Shown here one piece after another: positions 1 to 8,307 of a stretch of DNA of 64,000 nt. The DNA is from Actinosynnema sp042752395 (GTDB taxonomy: Bacteria > Actinomycetota > Actinomycetes > Mycobacteriales > Pseudonocardiaceae). The stretch lies in NCBI RefSeq assembly GCF_042752395.1, contig NZ_JBHYXZ010000013.1, positions 28,652 to 92,651 of the forward strand, read 5' to 3'. The position numbers and the translations under genes were made by a program. The notes below the pieces were generated by a model. It made no database searches. It was not told the DNA's origin and saw only the letters and a program-made list of their open reading frames with translations. The number at the start of each line of letters is the position of its first letter. Position 1 is the first letter of the stretch.

Positions 1-642
1 AAGCTCGCCGACGTCGGCTTCGTCCGGCTGCGCAAGGAGGGCACCGCGACGCTCGTCTCGGTCAACCCCGCCTGCTGCACCGGACTGCCGCACGCCGCCG
101 ACGCCGTCATGGGCACGATCGTCACCCGCCCGTGCTGCCCGGTCGACCTGCCCGCGGACGTCGCCGTGCGCGCCATGACCGACGCCGACTGGACCGACGT
201 GCGGCGCGTCTACGCCGAGGGCATCGCCACCGGCAACGCCACCTTCGAGACCGAGCCGCCCTCCCGGCGCACGCTGGAGGCCAAGTGGCTGCCCGACCAC
301 CGCTGGGTCGCCGAGGTCGACGGCCGCGTCGCCGGGTGGACCGCCGCCACGCCGGTCTCCACCCGCGAGTGCTACTCCGGCGTCGCGGAGACCTCCGTCT
401 ACGTGGGGGAGGGGTTCCGGGGACGGGGCGTGGGCAAGGCGTTGCTGCACCGGCAGGTCACCGCGGCCGACGCGGGCGGGCTGTGGACGTTGCAGACGGC
501 GATCTTCCCGGAGAACCGGGCGAGCATCGCCCTGCACCACTCGGCGGGCTACCGCACGGTCGGCGTCCGCGAGCGCATCGCCCGGCACCACGGCGTGTGG
601 CGCGACACCGTCCTGCTCGAACGCCGCACGACCGCCGCCTGA
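1..642 (+). CDS. ArsR-GNAT fusion, 5' truncated by window edge
   Basis: The reading frame is open from base 1. The first ~35 codons align with the end of the winged-helix domain of the complete fusion at 10738-11556 (KLADVGFVRLRKEGTATL against KLAAAGFVHLRRDGTATL), so the gene starts outside the window. The rest is a GNAT acetyltransferase of the phosphinothricin/arsinothricin acetyltransferase type, with the acetyl-CoA loop FRGRGVGKALL and the PENRASIALHHSAGY segment. Family knowledge suggests N-acetylation of a toxic amino-acid analogue, controlled by the attached ArsR-type sensor; the substrate is not shown by the sequence. An internal ATG at 109 gives a shorter ORF but would cut the shared domain. 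The two fusions are close paralogues about 10 kb apart. Confidence 0.85.
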   Translation, partial: KLADVGFVRLRKEGTATLVSVNPACCTGLPHAADAVMGTIVTRPCCPVDLPADVAVRAMTDADWTDVRRVYAEGIATGNATFETEPPSRRTLEAKWLPDHRWVAEVDGRVAGWTAATPVSTRECYSGVAETSVYVGEGFRGRGVGKALLHRQVTAADAGGLWTLQTAIFPENRASIALHHSAGYRTVGVRERIARHHGVWRDTVLLERRTTAA

Positions 643-766
643 CGCCCGGGTCCGTCCACAGGGGACGGTCGCCCGGCCCGGGGCGGCCCCCGGCGTGATC
701 GGCGGCGGAGCGGCGCGGGGTGCCACCCGAACAGGTGACCGGCGGGCGGAGGCCGGGCGCGCGGCC

Positions 767-772
767 TAGCGT
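767..772 (+). promoter_or_regulatory. -10 box of leaderless VanZ/RDD gene
   Basis: TAGCGT is followed by 7 nt and then the GTG at 780. This spacing puts the transcription start on the start codon and supports GTG 780 rather than the upstream GTG at 720. Confidence 0.5.
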
Positions 773-779
773 GGCCGCC

Positions 780-2036
780 GTGTCGGTGCGGCTGAGCGAG
801 TCGATCATCACGTTGGTGCTGTTCGCGCTGCTGGTGCCGGTGGCGGTGCTGCCGTGGGTGCACCGGCAGTACCGCCGCTACGGCCAACTGCGCGGCTGGT
901 CCGCGGTCGTGGCGGCGGGCGGCGCGCTGTACGCGTGCGGCCTGGTCGCGTTCACCCTGTTCCCGCTGCCGGACGTGACGGGCGGGTTCTGCACGGGCCG
1001 CGCGCTGCGCCACTACTGGCAGCTGCGGCCGTTCGCCTCGCTGGACGACATCGCCGCCGCCGGGCACTCGTTGACCAGCCCCGCGTTCCTCCAGGTGGCG
1101 CTCAACGTGGTGCTGTTCGTGCCGCTCGGATTCCTGCTCCGCTACCGGTTCCGGCGCGGCCTGCCGGCCTCGACCGCGCTCGGGCTGCTCGTGTCGCTCG
1201 CGGTGGAGGTCACCCAGGGCACGGCGGTGTTCGGCCTGTACCCCTGCCCGTACCGGATCGCGGACGTGGACGACCTGATCACCAACACGGCGGGCGCGGT
1301 CGTCGGGTGGCTGCTCGCGTGGTCGGTCGGGCGGCGGCTGCCCGCGGCGGTGCCGGAGCCGGTGGCCGACACCGGGCCGCCGGGCCTGGTCCGCCGCGGC
1401 CTGGCGTTCGCGGGCGACCTGCTCACCCTGGCCCTGGCCCAGTTCGCCTGCCGGGCGGTGCTCGTGCTGGTCGGCGAGGGCACTGGGACGCCCCGGCTCA
1501 CGGACCTGGCGACCTCGGACTGGTTCGGCGCCGCGCTGGGCGTGCTGGTGCCGGTGGTGGCCGCGGTCGTGGTGCCGCTGCTGCGCCGGGACCGGGCGAC
1601 GCCGGGCCAGATCACGTTCAACCTGGCCCTGGCCGACGCGCGCACGGGCGGGGTCGCGCCGGCCCGCGCGGTGCTGCTGCGGTTCGCCCTGTGGTGGCTG
1701 CCGGTGCTGCTGCTGATCTCGTCCGGCCACTCCGGCGTGGTGCTCGTCGTGGCGGTCGTGCTCGGCCTGGCGGCGCGCTCGCGCGGCGACCGGCGCAGCC
1801 TCCTCGGCCTGGTCTCCGGCACCGTCACGACCACCCGCCGCGCCGTCGAACACCCGGGGTTCGCGAAGCCCTCGGCACCGTCGGAACTCCCGGTGCGCGA
1901 AGCCCTCGGCGCGGTCGGAGCCGCTGGTGCGCGAACACCTGGCGCGGTCAGAACGCCTGGTTCGCGAAGCCCTTCCGGGCCGCCGCGGACAGGAACGACT
2001 GCCACGCCGCGCTGCTGGTGTGCGGGTCGCCGGTGA
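780..2036 (+). CDS. VanZ-like / RDD domain membrane protein
   Basis: A membrane protein of about 418 aa from GTG 780. The N-terminal ~190 residues look like the VanZ family: several hydrophobic helices, the ALNVVLFVPLGFLL segment and the DVDDLITNTAGAVVGW motif. A second part starting RRGLAFAGDLLTL resembles an RDD domain. VanZ-like proteins are associated with glycopeptide tolerance in some species, but most actinomycete copies are uncharacterised. The last ~60 residues are Pro/Ala/Arg-rich, come from a tandem repeat and overlap the convergent gene by 89 bp. This tail is probably read-through of intergenic DNA after loss of a stop codon, so the true functional end is near 1850. Confidence 0.75.
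   Translation: MSVRLSESIITLVLFALLVPVAVLPWVHRQYRRYGQLRGWSAVVAAGGALYACGLVAFTLFPLPDVTGGFCTGRALRHYWQLRPFASLDDIAAAGHSLTSPAFLQVALNVVLFVPLGFLLRYRFRRGLPASTALGLLVSLAVEVTQGTAVFGLYPCPYRIADVDDLITNTAGAVVGWLLAWSVGRRLPAAVPEPVADTGPPGLVRRGLAFAGDLLTLALAQFACRAVLVLVGEGTGTPRLTDLATSDWFGAALGVLVPVVAAVVVPLLRRDRATPGQITFNLALADARTGGVAPARAVLLRFALWWLPVLLLISSGHSGVVLVVAVVLGLAARSRGDRRSLLGLVSGTVTTTRRAVEHPGFAKPSAPSELPVREALGAVGAAGARTPGAVRTPGSRSPSGPPRTGTTATPRCWCAGRR
1858..1972. repeat. 33-34 bp tandem repeat at convergent gene ends
   Basis: There are about 3.4 units starting at 1858, 1892, 1926 and 1959. Each begins GGTTCGCGAA or GGTGCGCGAA and is followed by a variant of GCCCTCGGCRCSGTCGGA. The repeat codes for the tail of the VanZ/RDD ORF on the plus strand and the last codons of the M15-like gene on the minus strand. 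It contains TTCGCGAA palindromes. Confidence 0.8.
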
Positions 2037-2607
2037 TGCCCAGCCGGGACTTCGCGGTGGTGAACGCGCTGGTGGTCAGCGGACCCCAGATGCCGTCCAC
2101 CGCGAGGCCCGAGCTCATGAAGTTGTTGCACAGCGCCTGCACGAACTTCGTGTCGCTCTCCGACCCGGTCACGCAGCGCACCGGCAGGCCGCCGAAGTCG
2201 CTGTGGATGTGGTCGGCGTGGTCGGCGTTGTACCAGCCGTCCAGCGCGAACCGGAACCGCCGCCGGCACACCGCGTCCACCGCGAGGTAGCGGCGGCGCA
2301 CGGCGAGCGTGCCGGACGCGTGGTCGCGGTCCAGCGGCGACGACACCTGCCCGCCGCTCCACCGGACGTGGTCGAGGTCCATCGCCGTGCCCGAGCCGTG
2401 CTCGCCCGGCTTGTTCACGTAGAAGCCCGCCGACACCAGGTACTGGATGCTGCCGTACGCCGACGACAACGACCGCAGGTCCCGGATCCACAGCACCAGG
2501 GAGTCGTAGAACGCCTGCGTGGCCTGCCAGTTCCGCAGCGTCGTGTTGCCGCGACCCGACCGCCAGTAGTAGACGGGCGTGCCGTCGATGCGCTGGAACG
2601 TGATCAT
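1948..2607 (-). CDS. M15-like peptidase with peptidoglycan-binding-like domain
   Basis: This 219-aa protein has a VanY/M15-type zinc pattern in the middle: GEHGSGTAMDLDHV (HxxGxAxD) and a later HADHIH. The C-terminal part carries VDGIWGPLTTSAF, typical of a PG_binding_1 helical bundle. It is therefore likely to cleave or bind peptidoglycan stem peptides, although no signal peptide is visible at this start. The ATG at 2607 overlaps the TGA of the upstream Tat-exported protein gene (ATGA), so the two are translationally coupled. Its last codons lie in the tandem repeat. Alternatives are an extensin-like or toxin-type cell-wall hydrolase. Confidence 0.7.
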   Translation of the reverse strand: MITFQRIDGTPVYYWRSGRGNTTLRNWQATQAFYDSLVLWIRDLRSLSSAYGSIQYLVSAGFYVNKPGEHGSGTAMDLDHVRWSGGQVSSPLDRDHASGTLAVRRRYLAVDAVCRRRFRFALDGWYNADHADHIHSDFGGLPVRCVTGSESDTKFVQALCNNFMSSGLAVDGIWGPLTTSAFTTAKSRLGITGDPHTSSAAWQSFLSAAARKGFANQAF

Positions 2608-3461
2608 CGGGCCACCTCCGCGGTGACGAGCCGGCCGCCGGCGAGCCAGCCGGTCCGGGAGCCCGCGACACCCAGCGCCTTCGCGTCCCGGGGCACGGCG
2701 GGGCTGGTCCGGTCGGCGTCCAGCACCCCGGTCAGCGGGGTGGCGTCGACCACCTCGTTGCCGACCCAGTGCACGCGGCCGCCCACCGAGGCCAGGCCGC
2801 GCACGGCGACGCCGTCCAGGCGGGGCAGCGCGGTCCACGTGACGCCGTCGCGCGAGGTGTGCAGGACGGTGCCGGCGAGGTCGACGGCCGCCACGACCCA
2901 CCCGTCGGCGGTCGCGGTGACGGCGGTCGCGGACAGGCCGTCGGTCCACTCCAGACCGCGGACGGGCACGGTGTGCCAACCCGACGCGGTGCGACGGGCC
3001 GCGATGCGGACCACCGACGCGCGCTCGTGCTTGAGCACGGAGCCGAACGCCAGGCCGCCGCCGACCGCGGTGAACGCCGAGCGCACGCCGTGCAGCCGGC
3101 GCGCCTCGCGCCACCGCACGCCGTCGGCGGACTCCCAGATCGTGGCGGTCGGGTCGCCGCTCACCGCGCCGACGGCGTGGTAGGCGCCGCCGGAGCCGGT
3201 GACGTCCACCAGCTCCGCGCCGGCCAGGCCGTCGGTGATGCGGACCGAACCGCGTTCGTCGGCCAGCACCCACCGGCCGTCCTGCTCGGTCATCATGGAG
3301 GGGGTGCCGTCGGGCGCGAGGAGCACGCCTGCGGCCTTGCGGGGGTTGTCGTCCGCCGCGGCGCCCGGTCCGGGGGCCGCGGCCGCCTGGTGGGCCGGTA
3401 GTGCGCCGGTGAGCGCCGCGGTCGCGGTCGCACCCAGCACGAACGTTCGCCGATCGAGCAC
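2604..3461 (-). CDS. Tat-exported beta-propeller-like protein, unknown function
   Basis: 285 aa from GTG 3461, with AAAGGA 6 nt upstream. The N-terminus LDRRTFVLGATATAALTG is a twin-arginine signal, with a likely cut after HQAAAA. The body has repeated short strands (SADGVRWREARRL, SRDGVTWTALPRL) like sialidase or BNR-type propeller blades. No catalytic motif was recognised. It is coupled by a 4-nt overlap to the M15-like peptidase gene, so the two may act together at the envelope. The upstream ATG at 3656 would remove the signal from the N-terminus and run into the ZTP element region, so it is rejected. Confidence 0.65.
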   Translation of the reverse strand: MLDRRTFVLGATATAALTGALPAHQAAAAPGPGAAADDNPRKAAGVLLAPDGTPSMMTEQDGRWVLADERGSVRITDGLAGAELVDVTGSGGAYHAVGAVSGDPTATIWESADGVRWREARRLHGVRSAFTAVGGGLAFGSVLKHERASVVRIAARRTASGWHTVPVRGLEWTDGLSATAVTATADGWVVAAVDLAGTVLHTSRDGVTWTALPRLDGVAVRGLASVGGRVHWVGNEVVDATPLTGVLDADRTSPAVPRDAKALGVAGSRTGWLAGGRLVTAEVAR

Positions 3462-3611
3462 GTCAGTCCTTTCGGGGGCAGGGGGAAGTGCTGACGTGGC
3501 ACAGGGCCGGTTGGAACTTTTCCAACCCACAAAGTATGGGTGGCCGCGCCTTCCGGCAATGGCCCGTTCCGCCCAAAAACCGCGAAAACCCCGCCGGCGG
3601 GCCGGTGTACG

Positions 3612-3700
3612 ATTCCCGGTGTTCGCGACTGGCGTGCCGAGGGTGGGATCGACCACCGGGGAGCGTTGAGCCGAATCGCACCGCGCGCCTGGGTGCTCCG
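3612..3700 (+). promoter_or_regulatory. ZTP (pfl) riboswitch upstream of glyA
   Basis: The stretch contains the conserved blocks of the pfl/ZTP aptamer in order: GCGACTGGCG (3625-3634), GTGGGA then ACCACCGGGGAGCG (3642-3665), and the 3' block ACCGCGCGCCTGGG (about 3680-3693). Class knowledge: the RNA senses ZTP/ZMP, a signal of 10-formyl-THF shortage, and turns on folate one-carbon genes such as glyA. The aptamer ends about 20 nt before the GGAGG ribosome site of glyA, so control may act on translation start, or on termination through the GC-rich stretch at 3695-3718. Confidence 0.85.
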
Positions 3701-3729
3701 GCAGCGCCCCCGCGCGCGTGGAGGTCGTC

Positions 3730-4986
3730 GTGCACGAACCCGCACTCCCGTCGTTGACCGGCTCCGACCCCGAGGTCGCCCGCCTGGTCCAGGCCGAGGC
3801 CCGCCGCCAGTTCGAGAAGGTCCGCCTGATCGCCTCGGAGAACTACGTCTCCACCGCCGTGCTGGAGGCCACCGGCACGGTGCTGACCAACAAGTACTCC
3901 GAGGGCTACGCGGGCCGCCGCTACTACGAGGGCCAGCAGCTCGTGGACCCGGTGGAGGAGCTGGCGGTCGCCCGGGCGAAGGCCCTGTTCGGCGTCGACC
4001 ACGCCAACGTCCAGCCCTACTCCGGCTCCCCGGCCAACCTCGCCGTCTACCTGGCGTTCCTCGACCCCGGCGACGCGGTCATGGGCATGGCGCTGCCCGC
4101 CGGCGGCCACCTCACGCACGGCTGGGGCGTCTCGGCCACCGGCAAGTGGTTCCGCGGGGTCCAGTACGGCGTGGCCAAGGAGACCGGCGTGGTCGACCTC
4201 GACCAGGTCCGCGACCTCGCCCTCGCCGAACGCCCCAAGGTGATCTTCTGCGGCGGCACGGCCATCCCGCGCACCATCGACTTCCCCGCGTTCGCCGCGA
4301 TCGCGGCCGAGGTGGGCGCGGTGCTCGTGGCCGACATCGCGCACATCGCGGGCCTCGTCGCGGGCGGCGCGCACCCGTCACCCGTCGGGCACGCCCAGGT
4401 GATCACCACGACCACCCACAAGACCCTGCGCGGACCGCGCGGCGCGATGATCCTCACCGACGCCGAGCACGCCAGGGCCGTCGACAAGGCCGTGTTCCCC
4501 GGCCTGCAGGGCGGCCCGCACAACCACACCACCGCCGCCATCGCGGTCGCGCTGGGCGAGGCGTCCGAGCCGTCGTTCGGCCTCTACGCGCACGCCGTCG
4601 TGCAGAACGCCCGCGCCCTGGCCACCGCGCTGCTCGACCGCGGCTTCGACCTCGTCTCCGGCGGCACCGACAACCACCTGGTGCTGCTGGACCTCACCGG
4701 CAAGGGCATCGGCGGCAAGCCCGCCGCCAGGGCCCTGGACCGGGCCGGCATCGAGGCCAACTACAACACCGTCCCGTTCGACCCGCGCAAGCCGTTCGAC
4801 CCGTCCGGCGTCCGCCTGGGCACGGCCGCCGTCACCACCCGCGGCCTCACCGGGGAGCACATGCCGCGGATCGCCGAGTGGATCGACCGGGCCGTCCGGT
4901 CCGCCGACGACGTGGACGCGCTGGACCGCATCGCCGCCGAGGTCGCCGACCTCATGGCGGGCTACCCGATGCCCGGCTGGGCGTAG
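3730..4986 (+). CDS. glyA: serine hydroxymethyltransferase
   Basis: PLP enzyme converting serine plus THF to glycine plus 5,10-methylene-THF in the cytosol. About 418 aa, usual for the family. The N-terminal LIASENYVS block, YYEGQQLVD, and the PLP lysine in TTTTHKTLRGPRG (about residue 231) are all present. The GTG at 3730 is chosen because GGAGG lies 5 nt upstream (3720-3724); GTG 3718 overlaps that site and has no site of its own. The gene is preceded by a ZTP riboswitch. Its last 25 bp overlap the convergent Clp_N-TIR gene. Confidence 0.95.
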   Translation: MHEPALPSLTGSDPEVARLVQAEARRQFEKVRLIASENYVSTAVLEATGTVLTNKYSEGYAGRRYYEGQQLVDPVEELAVARAKALFGVDHANVQPYSGSPANLAVYLAFLDPGDAVMGMALPAGGHLTHGWGVSATGKWFRGVQYGVAKETGVVDLDQVRDLALAERPKVIFCGGTAIPRTIDFPAFAAIAAEVGAVLVADIAHIAGLVAGGAHPSPVGHAQVITTTTHKTLRGPRGAMILTDAEHARAVDKAVFPGLQGGPHNHTTAAIAVALGEASEPSFGLYAHAVVQNARALATALLDRGFDLVSGGTDNHLVLLDLTGKGIGGKPAARALDRAGIEANYNTVPFDPRKPFDPSGVRLGTAAVTTRGLTGEHMPRIAEWIDRAVRSADDVDALDRIAAEVADLMAGYPMPGWA

Positions 4987-5759
4987 CGCACCACGTCGGC
5001 CAGCCGCGCCACGTCCGCCCGGAACGTCTCGTGCCGGAGCGTGACGTGGTCGGTGGTCGCCGGCAGCTGGTCGGCGGGCAGCACCGCCCCGTCGACCAGC
5101 ACCGGCACCACCGGCACCGAGCGCTCCGCCGCCCGCTCCACCTCGGCCCGCATCACCTCGGTCGGCGCCCAGTCGGGCCCGACCACGGCCAGCAGCACGT
5201 CGCACTCGCCGACGTCGCGCACCACCGGCCGGCCGATGTCGTCCAGCCGGTCCGCGATCCGCCCGGCCAGGTGCAGGTCCTGCGGGTGCCGGTAGCTGAG
5301 GAACAGCCGCGCGGCCCGGGGCGACAGGTCGATCCCCACCAGGGCGGCGAACGCCCGGTCGCGCACGTCGGCCGGGTCGATCCCGCAGCGCGCCAGCACG
5401 TCCAGCGCCACGCCCTCGTCCTCCGCGAGCACGCCGAGCAGCAGGTGCTCGGTGCCGACGTGCCGGTGCCCCAGCGCCAGCGACTCGCGCACCGCCGACG
5501 CCAGCGCCCGCTTCGCGCCCGGCGTGAACGGCAGCCGGCCGGGCACCGGCAGGATGCCCCGCCCGTCCACCGCCAGCACCCCCGTCCGGCACGCCGTCGG
5601 CGACAGCCCCGCCGACGCCAGCACCGACGCCGCCGCGCCGCCCTCGCCGACCAGCCCCAGTAACAGGTGCTCGGTGCCGATCGCGGTGTGGTTGAACCCC
5701 CGAGCCTCTCGCAAGGCGATCACGGAGACCCGTCGCGCGCTCTCGGTGAACCGTTCCAC
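4962..5759 (-). CDS. Clp_N repeat-TIR domain fusion protein
   Basis: 265 aa. Residues ~1-140 hold two Clp N-terminal repeats (ERFTESARRVSVIALREA then GTEHLLLGL, and a second GTEHLLLGVLAEDEG), as in ClpA/ClpC substrate-binding domains, but there is no AAA+ module. Residues ~150-265 are TIR-like: RLFLSYRHPQD, CDVLLAVVGPDW, then EVMRAEVERA, which contains the Glu expected in helix alphaC. The stretch normally holding strand B, the BB loop and helix B is about 20 residues shorter than in usual bacterial TIRs. GTG 5759 has AAGGG upstream and matches where ClpC proteins begin; GTG 5789 is an alternative. It lies 54 bp downstream of the iminopeptidase gene on the same strand. A role in stress or defence is only inferred. 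Confidence 0.75.
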   Translation of the reverse strand: MERFTESARRVSVIALREARGFNHTAIGTEHLLLGLVGEGGAAASVLASAGLSPTACRTGVLAVDGRGILPVPGRLPFTPGAKRALASAVRESLALGHRHVGTEHLLLGVLAEDEGVALDVLARCGIDPADVRDRAFAALVGIDLSPRAARLFLSYRHPQDLHLAGRIADRLDDIGRPVVRDVGECDVLLAVVGPDWAPTEVMRAEVERAAERSVPVVPVLVDGAVLPADQLPATTDHVTLRHETFRADVARLADVVRYAQPGIG

Positions 5760-5813
5760 GTCGACCCTTCGACCTCGTGCGGTAATCACTCCATCGCACC
5801 GAGTTTCCGGGTG

Positions 5814-6737
5814 TTACCGGAATTTGTCAGCAGCCCTCCGCCGGGCCTCGGTCATCGCGTCGCCGCCGCCGTGCGCGGTCTCCGGGACGAGGATCAATTC
5901 CGCGTCCGGCCAGGCGTGCGCGAGGTCGAACGGAGTCCCGATCAGATTTCCCAGGTCGAGCACTCCTTGAACGATTACGCCCGGGATGCCCGCGAGCTTC
6001 CACGCCTCCTCCAGCACGACCCCCTCGGGCAACCACGAGCCGTGCGCCCAGTAGTGCGTGACGAGCCGGGCGAACGCGAGCCCGTGCTCCGGGTTGTCGA
6101 AGCGCGTCCCGCCCTGCGAGAGGGGCTGCAACGCGTCCTCCCACGCGCACCACTCCGCCGCCGCCCGGCGGTGCACGGCCGGGTCGGGCGACAGCAGCAG
6201 CTCCAGGTACGCGGCCGCGGGGTCGCCGATCGGCGCCAACTCCCGGAACCGGGCGTGGGCCTCCGGGAACATCGGGGCCAGCCCCGTCGTCAGCAGGTCG
6301 GTCTCCGCCCGCCGCCCCGTGGCCACGCCCGCGTGCACCATCTCCGACACCCGGTGCGGGAACCGCTCCGCGTACACGAGCCCGAGCACCGAACCCCAGG
6401 ACGCGGCGAACACCAGCCACCGGTCGATGCCGAGGAACCCGCGCAACCGCTCCAGGTCGTCCACCAGGTGGTCGGTGGTGTTGGCGGACAGGTCCACCAC
6501 GGGCAGGCCCGCGTGCGGCGTGCTGCGCCCGCACCCGCGCTGGTCGAACAGCACCACCCGGTAGGCGTCGGGGTCGAAGTAGCGCCGGGCGCGGGGCGTG
6601 CACCCCGAACCCGGCCCGCCGTGCAGCACCACGGCCGGTTTGCCGTCCGGGTTGCCGCACACCTCCCAGTACACGCGGTGCCCGTCGCCGACGTCGAGCA
6701 TCCCGTGGTCGTACGGCTCGATCTCCGGGTACAGCAC
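5814..6737 (-). CDS. proline iminopeptidase-like alpha/beta hydrolase
   Basis: 307 aa, the usual size for the S33 family, which removes N-terminal proline from peptides in the cytosol. Seen: oxyanion motif LHGGPGSGC, DQRGCGRSTPH, and the nucleophile elbow AASWGSVLGLVYAERFP. The usual elbow is GGSWGS, so the first small residues differ while Ser is kept. The acid Asp is in VLDLGNL and the His is in ETAHGGG. GTG 6737 has GAGGAGG 6 nt upstream. It follows the aminotransferase gene on the same strand after a 77-bp gap with a dyad element. Confidence 0.85.
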   Translation of the reverse strand: MLYPEIEPYDHGMLDVGDGHRVYWEVCGNPDGKPAVVLHGGPGSGCTPRARRYFDPDAYRVVLFDQRGCGRSTPHAGLPVVDLSANTTDHLVDDLERLRGFLGIDRWLVFAASWGSVLGLVYAERFPHRVSEMVHAGVATGRRAETDLLTTGLAPMFPEAHARFRELAPIGDPAAAYLELLLSPDPAVHRRAAAEWCAWEDALQPLSQGGTRFDNPEHGLAFARLVTHYWAHGSWLPEGVVLEEAWKLAGIPGVIVQGVLDLGNLIGTPFDLAHAWPDAELILVPETAHGGGDAMTEARRRAADKFR

Positions 6738-6756
6738 GGCCTACCTCCTCACGAGA

Positions 6757-6774
6757 TACAACAGTGCTGTTACA
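6757..6774 (-). promoter_or_regulatory. imperfect palindrome before iminopeptidase gene
   Basis: AACAG and CTGTT arms with a 2-nt spacer, extended by outer T and A, lie 20-37 bp upstream of the GTG at 6737. The AT-rich setting suggests an operator or a promoter element for the downstream gene. No matching regulator is identified. Confidence 0.3.
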
Positions 6775-6814
6775 TTAGGCCGGCCGGTCCCCGGGACGAA
6801 CCGGATTTCCCGCG

Positions 6815-8176
6815 TCAGGCCGGTCGGATGCTCCTGAGGTACCGGCACATCCGCTCCACCGCCGCGACCACCCGGTCCCGGTCGAGCGCGGTGAAGCAGA
6901 GCCGGAAGTACCCCGGCCGCCGGCAGCTCAACGTGGTCCCGGTCAGCAGCGTCACCCCCGCGTTGGCGCGGATCGCGCCCCACAGCGCGGTCTCGGGGTC
7001 CTCGGCGCGCCCGTCGCCGAACAGGGCCGCGGCGGACCCGGCGGGCGGGGCCAGGGCCAGGAACTCCCGCAGGTCCAGCCAGAAGAACTGCGCGGAGTTG
7101 GCGAAGGGCTGCCGCACGTACCGGATGTCGTGCACGTCCAGCACGCGGGCGACCGCCTCGAACGACTCGGTCAGCCGCCGCCGGTAGGCCCGCATCGCCC
7201 GGTCCCAGAAAGCGCCGCCCTCGGCGGTGAAGACGTCCCGCGTGAAGAAGTGCTTGAGCGAGTCGTACGTGCTGAACCACGCCTGCGAGGTCCGCCGCCT
7301 CGCCTTGTCGCCCAGCATCACCTCGCGCACCCACCTCGACCGCGACACGACGAACGCGGCGCGGAACCCGGACAGGCCGAAGTCCTTGGCGAACCCCCAC
7401 ACCACGTGCACGCGTTCGGGCGCGTACCTCGTCGCCTCCAGCGCCAGGGCGCTGACGAACGGCGTCGACGTGGCCTCCAGCTGGGAGTGGCAGTACATCT
7501 CGTCGGAGATGACGTGCAGGTCGGGCTTCGACAACGCCCACCGGTACACGTCCTCCAGCAGCGCCGGCTCGTAGTTGTAGCCGAGCGGGTTGTGCGGGTT
7601 GGTCAGCACCAGCAGCCTCGGCTTCGGCTCCGGGGCCTCGTCGTAGGCGCGGGCCAGGTCCGCCACGGTGAGCCGGAAGGTCTCCTCGTCGGCCAGGGCC
7701 ACCGGACGGCTGTGCAGGCCCGCCTCCTGGTCGAAGCACCAGTAGAACCCCTGCCAGCACGGCGCGGGCAACAGCACCGAGCTGCCCCGCGGCACCGGCC
7801 CGCCCTCCTGTTGCAGCCCCAGCGCGACGCACGTCAGCGCACCCGACACCCCGGCCGCGCCGAAGACGTGCTCGGGGGAGATCTCGGCCCCGAGGCTGCG
7901 GCCGAGCCGTTCCGCCGCCAGCCCCCGCAGCTCCGGCGTGCCGTACGCGGTGACGTACCGGATGCCCTGCTCGGGCAGCACCGGCAGCCGGCCGAACACG
8001 ACGTCGCGCAGCTCCGGGTAGACCAGCACGTTCTCCGCGACGGACAGGTCGTCGGGCGCCGGCAGGCCGCGTTCGGCGAGCAGCTCGCGGCCCAGGATCG
8101 ACCGCTGCTCCTCGTCGGGCACCAGGGCGAGCGCGTCCAGGTCCGCGGCCGTGAAGTCGAACGGATCGCTCGTCAT
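6815..8176 (-). CDS. ACC synthase-like class I/II aminotransferase
   Basis: 453 aa PLP-dependent fold-type I enzyme. Motifs seen: RYVTAYGTPELRGLAAERLG, the substrate loop TNPHNPLGYNYE, SDEMYCHS, and the PLP lysine in AKDFGLSGFRAAF. The GxPxLR and KDxGLxGxR wording is closest to 1-aminocyclopropane-1-carboxylate synthase-like proteins, but many bacterial members are ordinary aminotransferases or C-S lyases. ATG 8176 has GAGGTGG upstream. Iminopeptidase and Clp_N-TIR genes follow on the same strand. The substrate is unknown. Confidence 0.8.
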   Translation of the reverse strand: MTSDPFDFTAADLDALALVPDEEQRSILGRELLAERGLPAPDDLSVAENVLVYPELRDVVFGRLPVLPEQGIRYVTAYGTPELRGLAAERLGRSLGAEISPEHVFGAAGVSGALTCVALGLQQEGGPVPRGSSVLLPAPCWQGFYWCFDQEAGLHSRPVALADEETFRLTVADLARAYDEAPEPKPRLLVLTNPHNPLGYNYEPALLEDVYRWALSKPDLHVISDEMYCHSQLEATSTPFVSALALEATRYAPERVHVVWGFAKDFGLSGFRAAFVVSRSRWVREVMLGDKARRRTSQAWFSTYDSLKHFFTRDVFTAEGGAFWDRAMRAYRRRLTESFEAVARVLDVHDIRYVRQPFANSAQFFWLDLREFLALAPPAGSAAALFGDGRAEDPETALWGAIRANAGVTLLTGTTLSCRRPGYFRLCFTALDRDRVVAAVERMCRYLRSIRPA

Positions 8177-8307
8177 GCCCACCTCTCGGGTCGGGAGCCC
8201 TCGCTGGCATACAAGCAGCCGGCACGCCCCCGCCAGGGCGGGCCGGCCGCACTCCACCCGGTCGGGGACGGCGATGTCGTCCGACCGTTGCGCGCCGCGA
8301 CGGTGCG

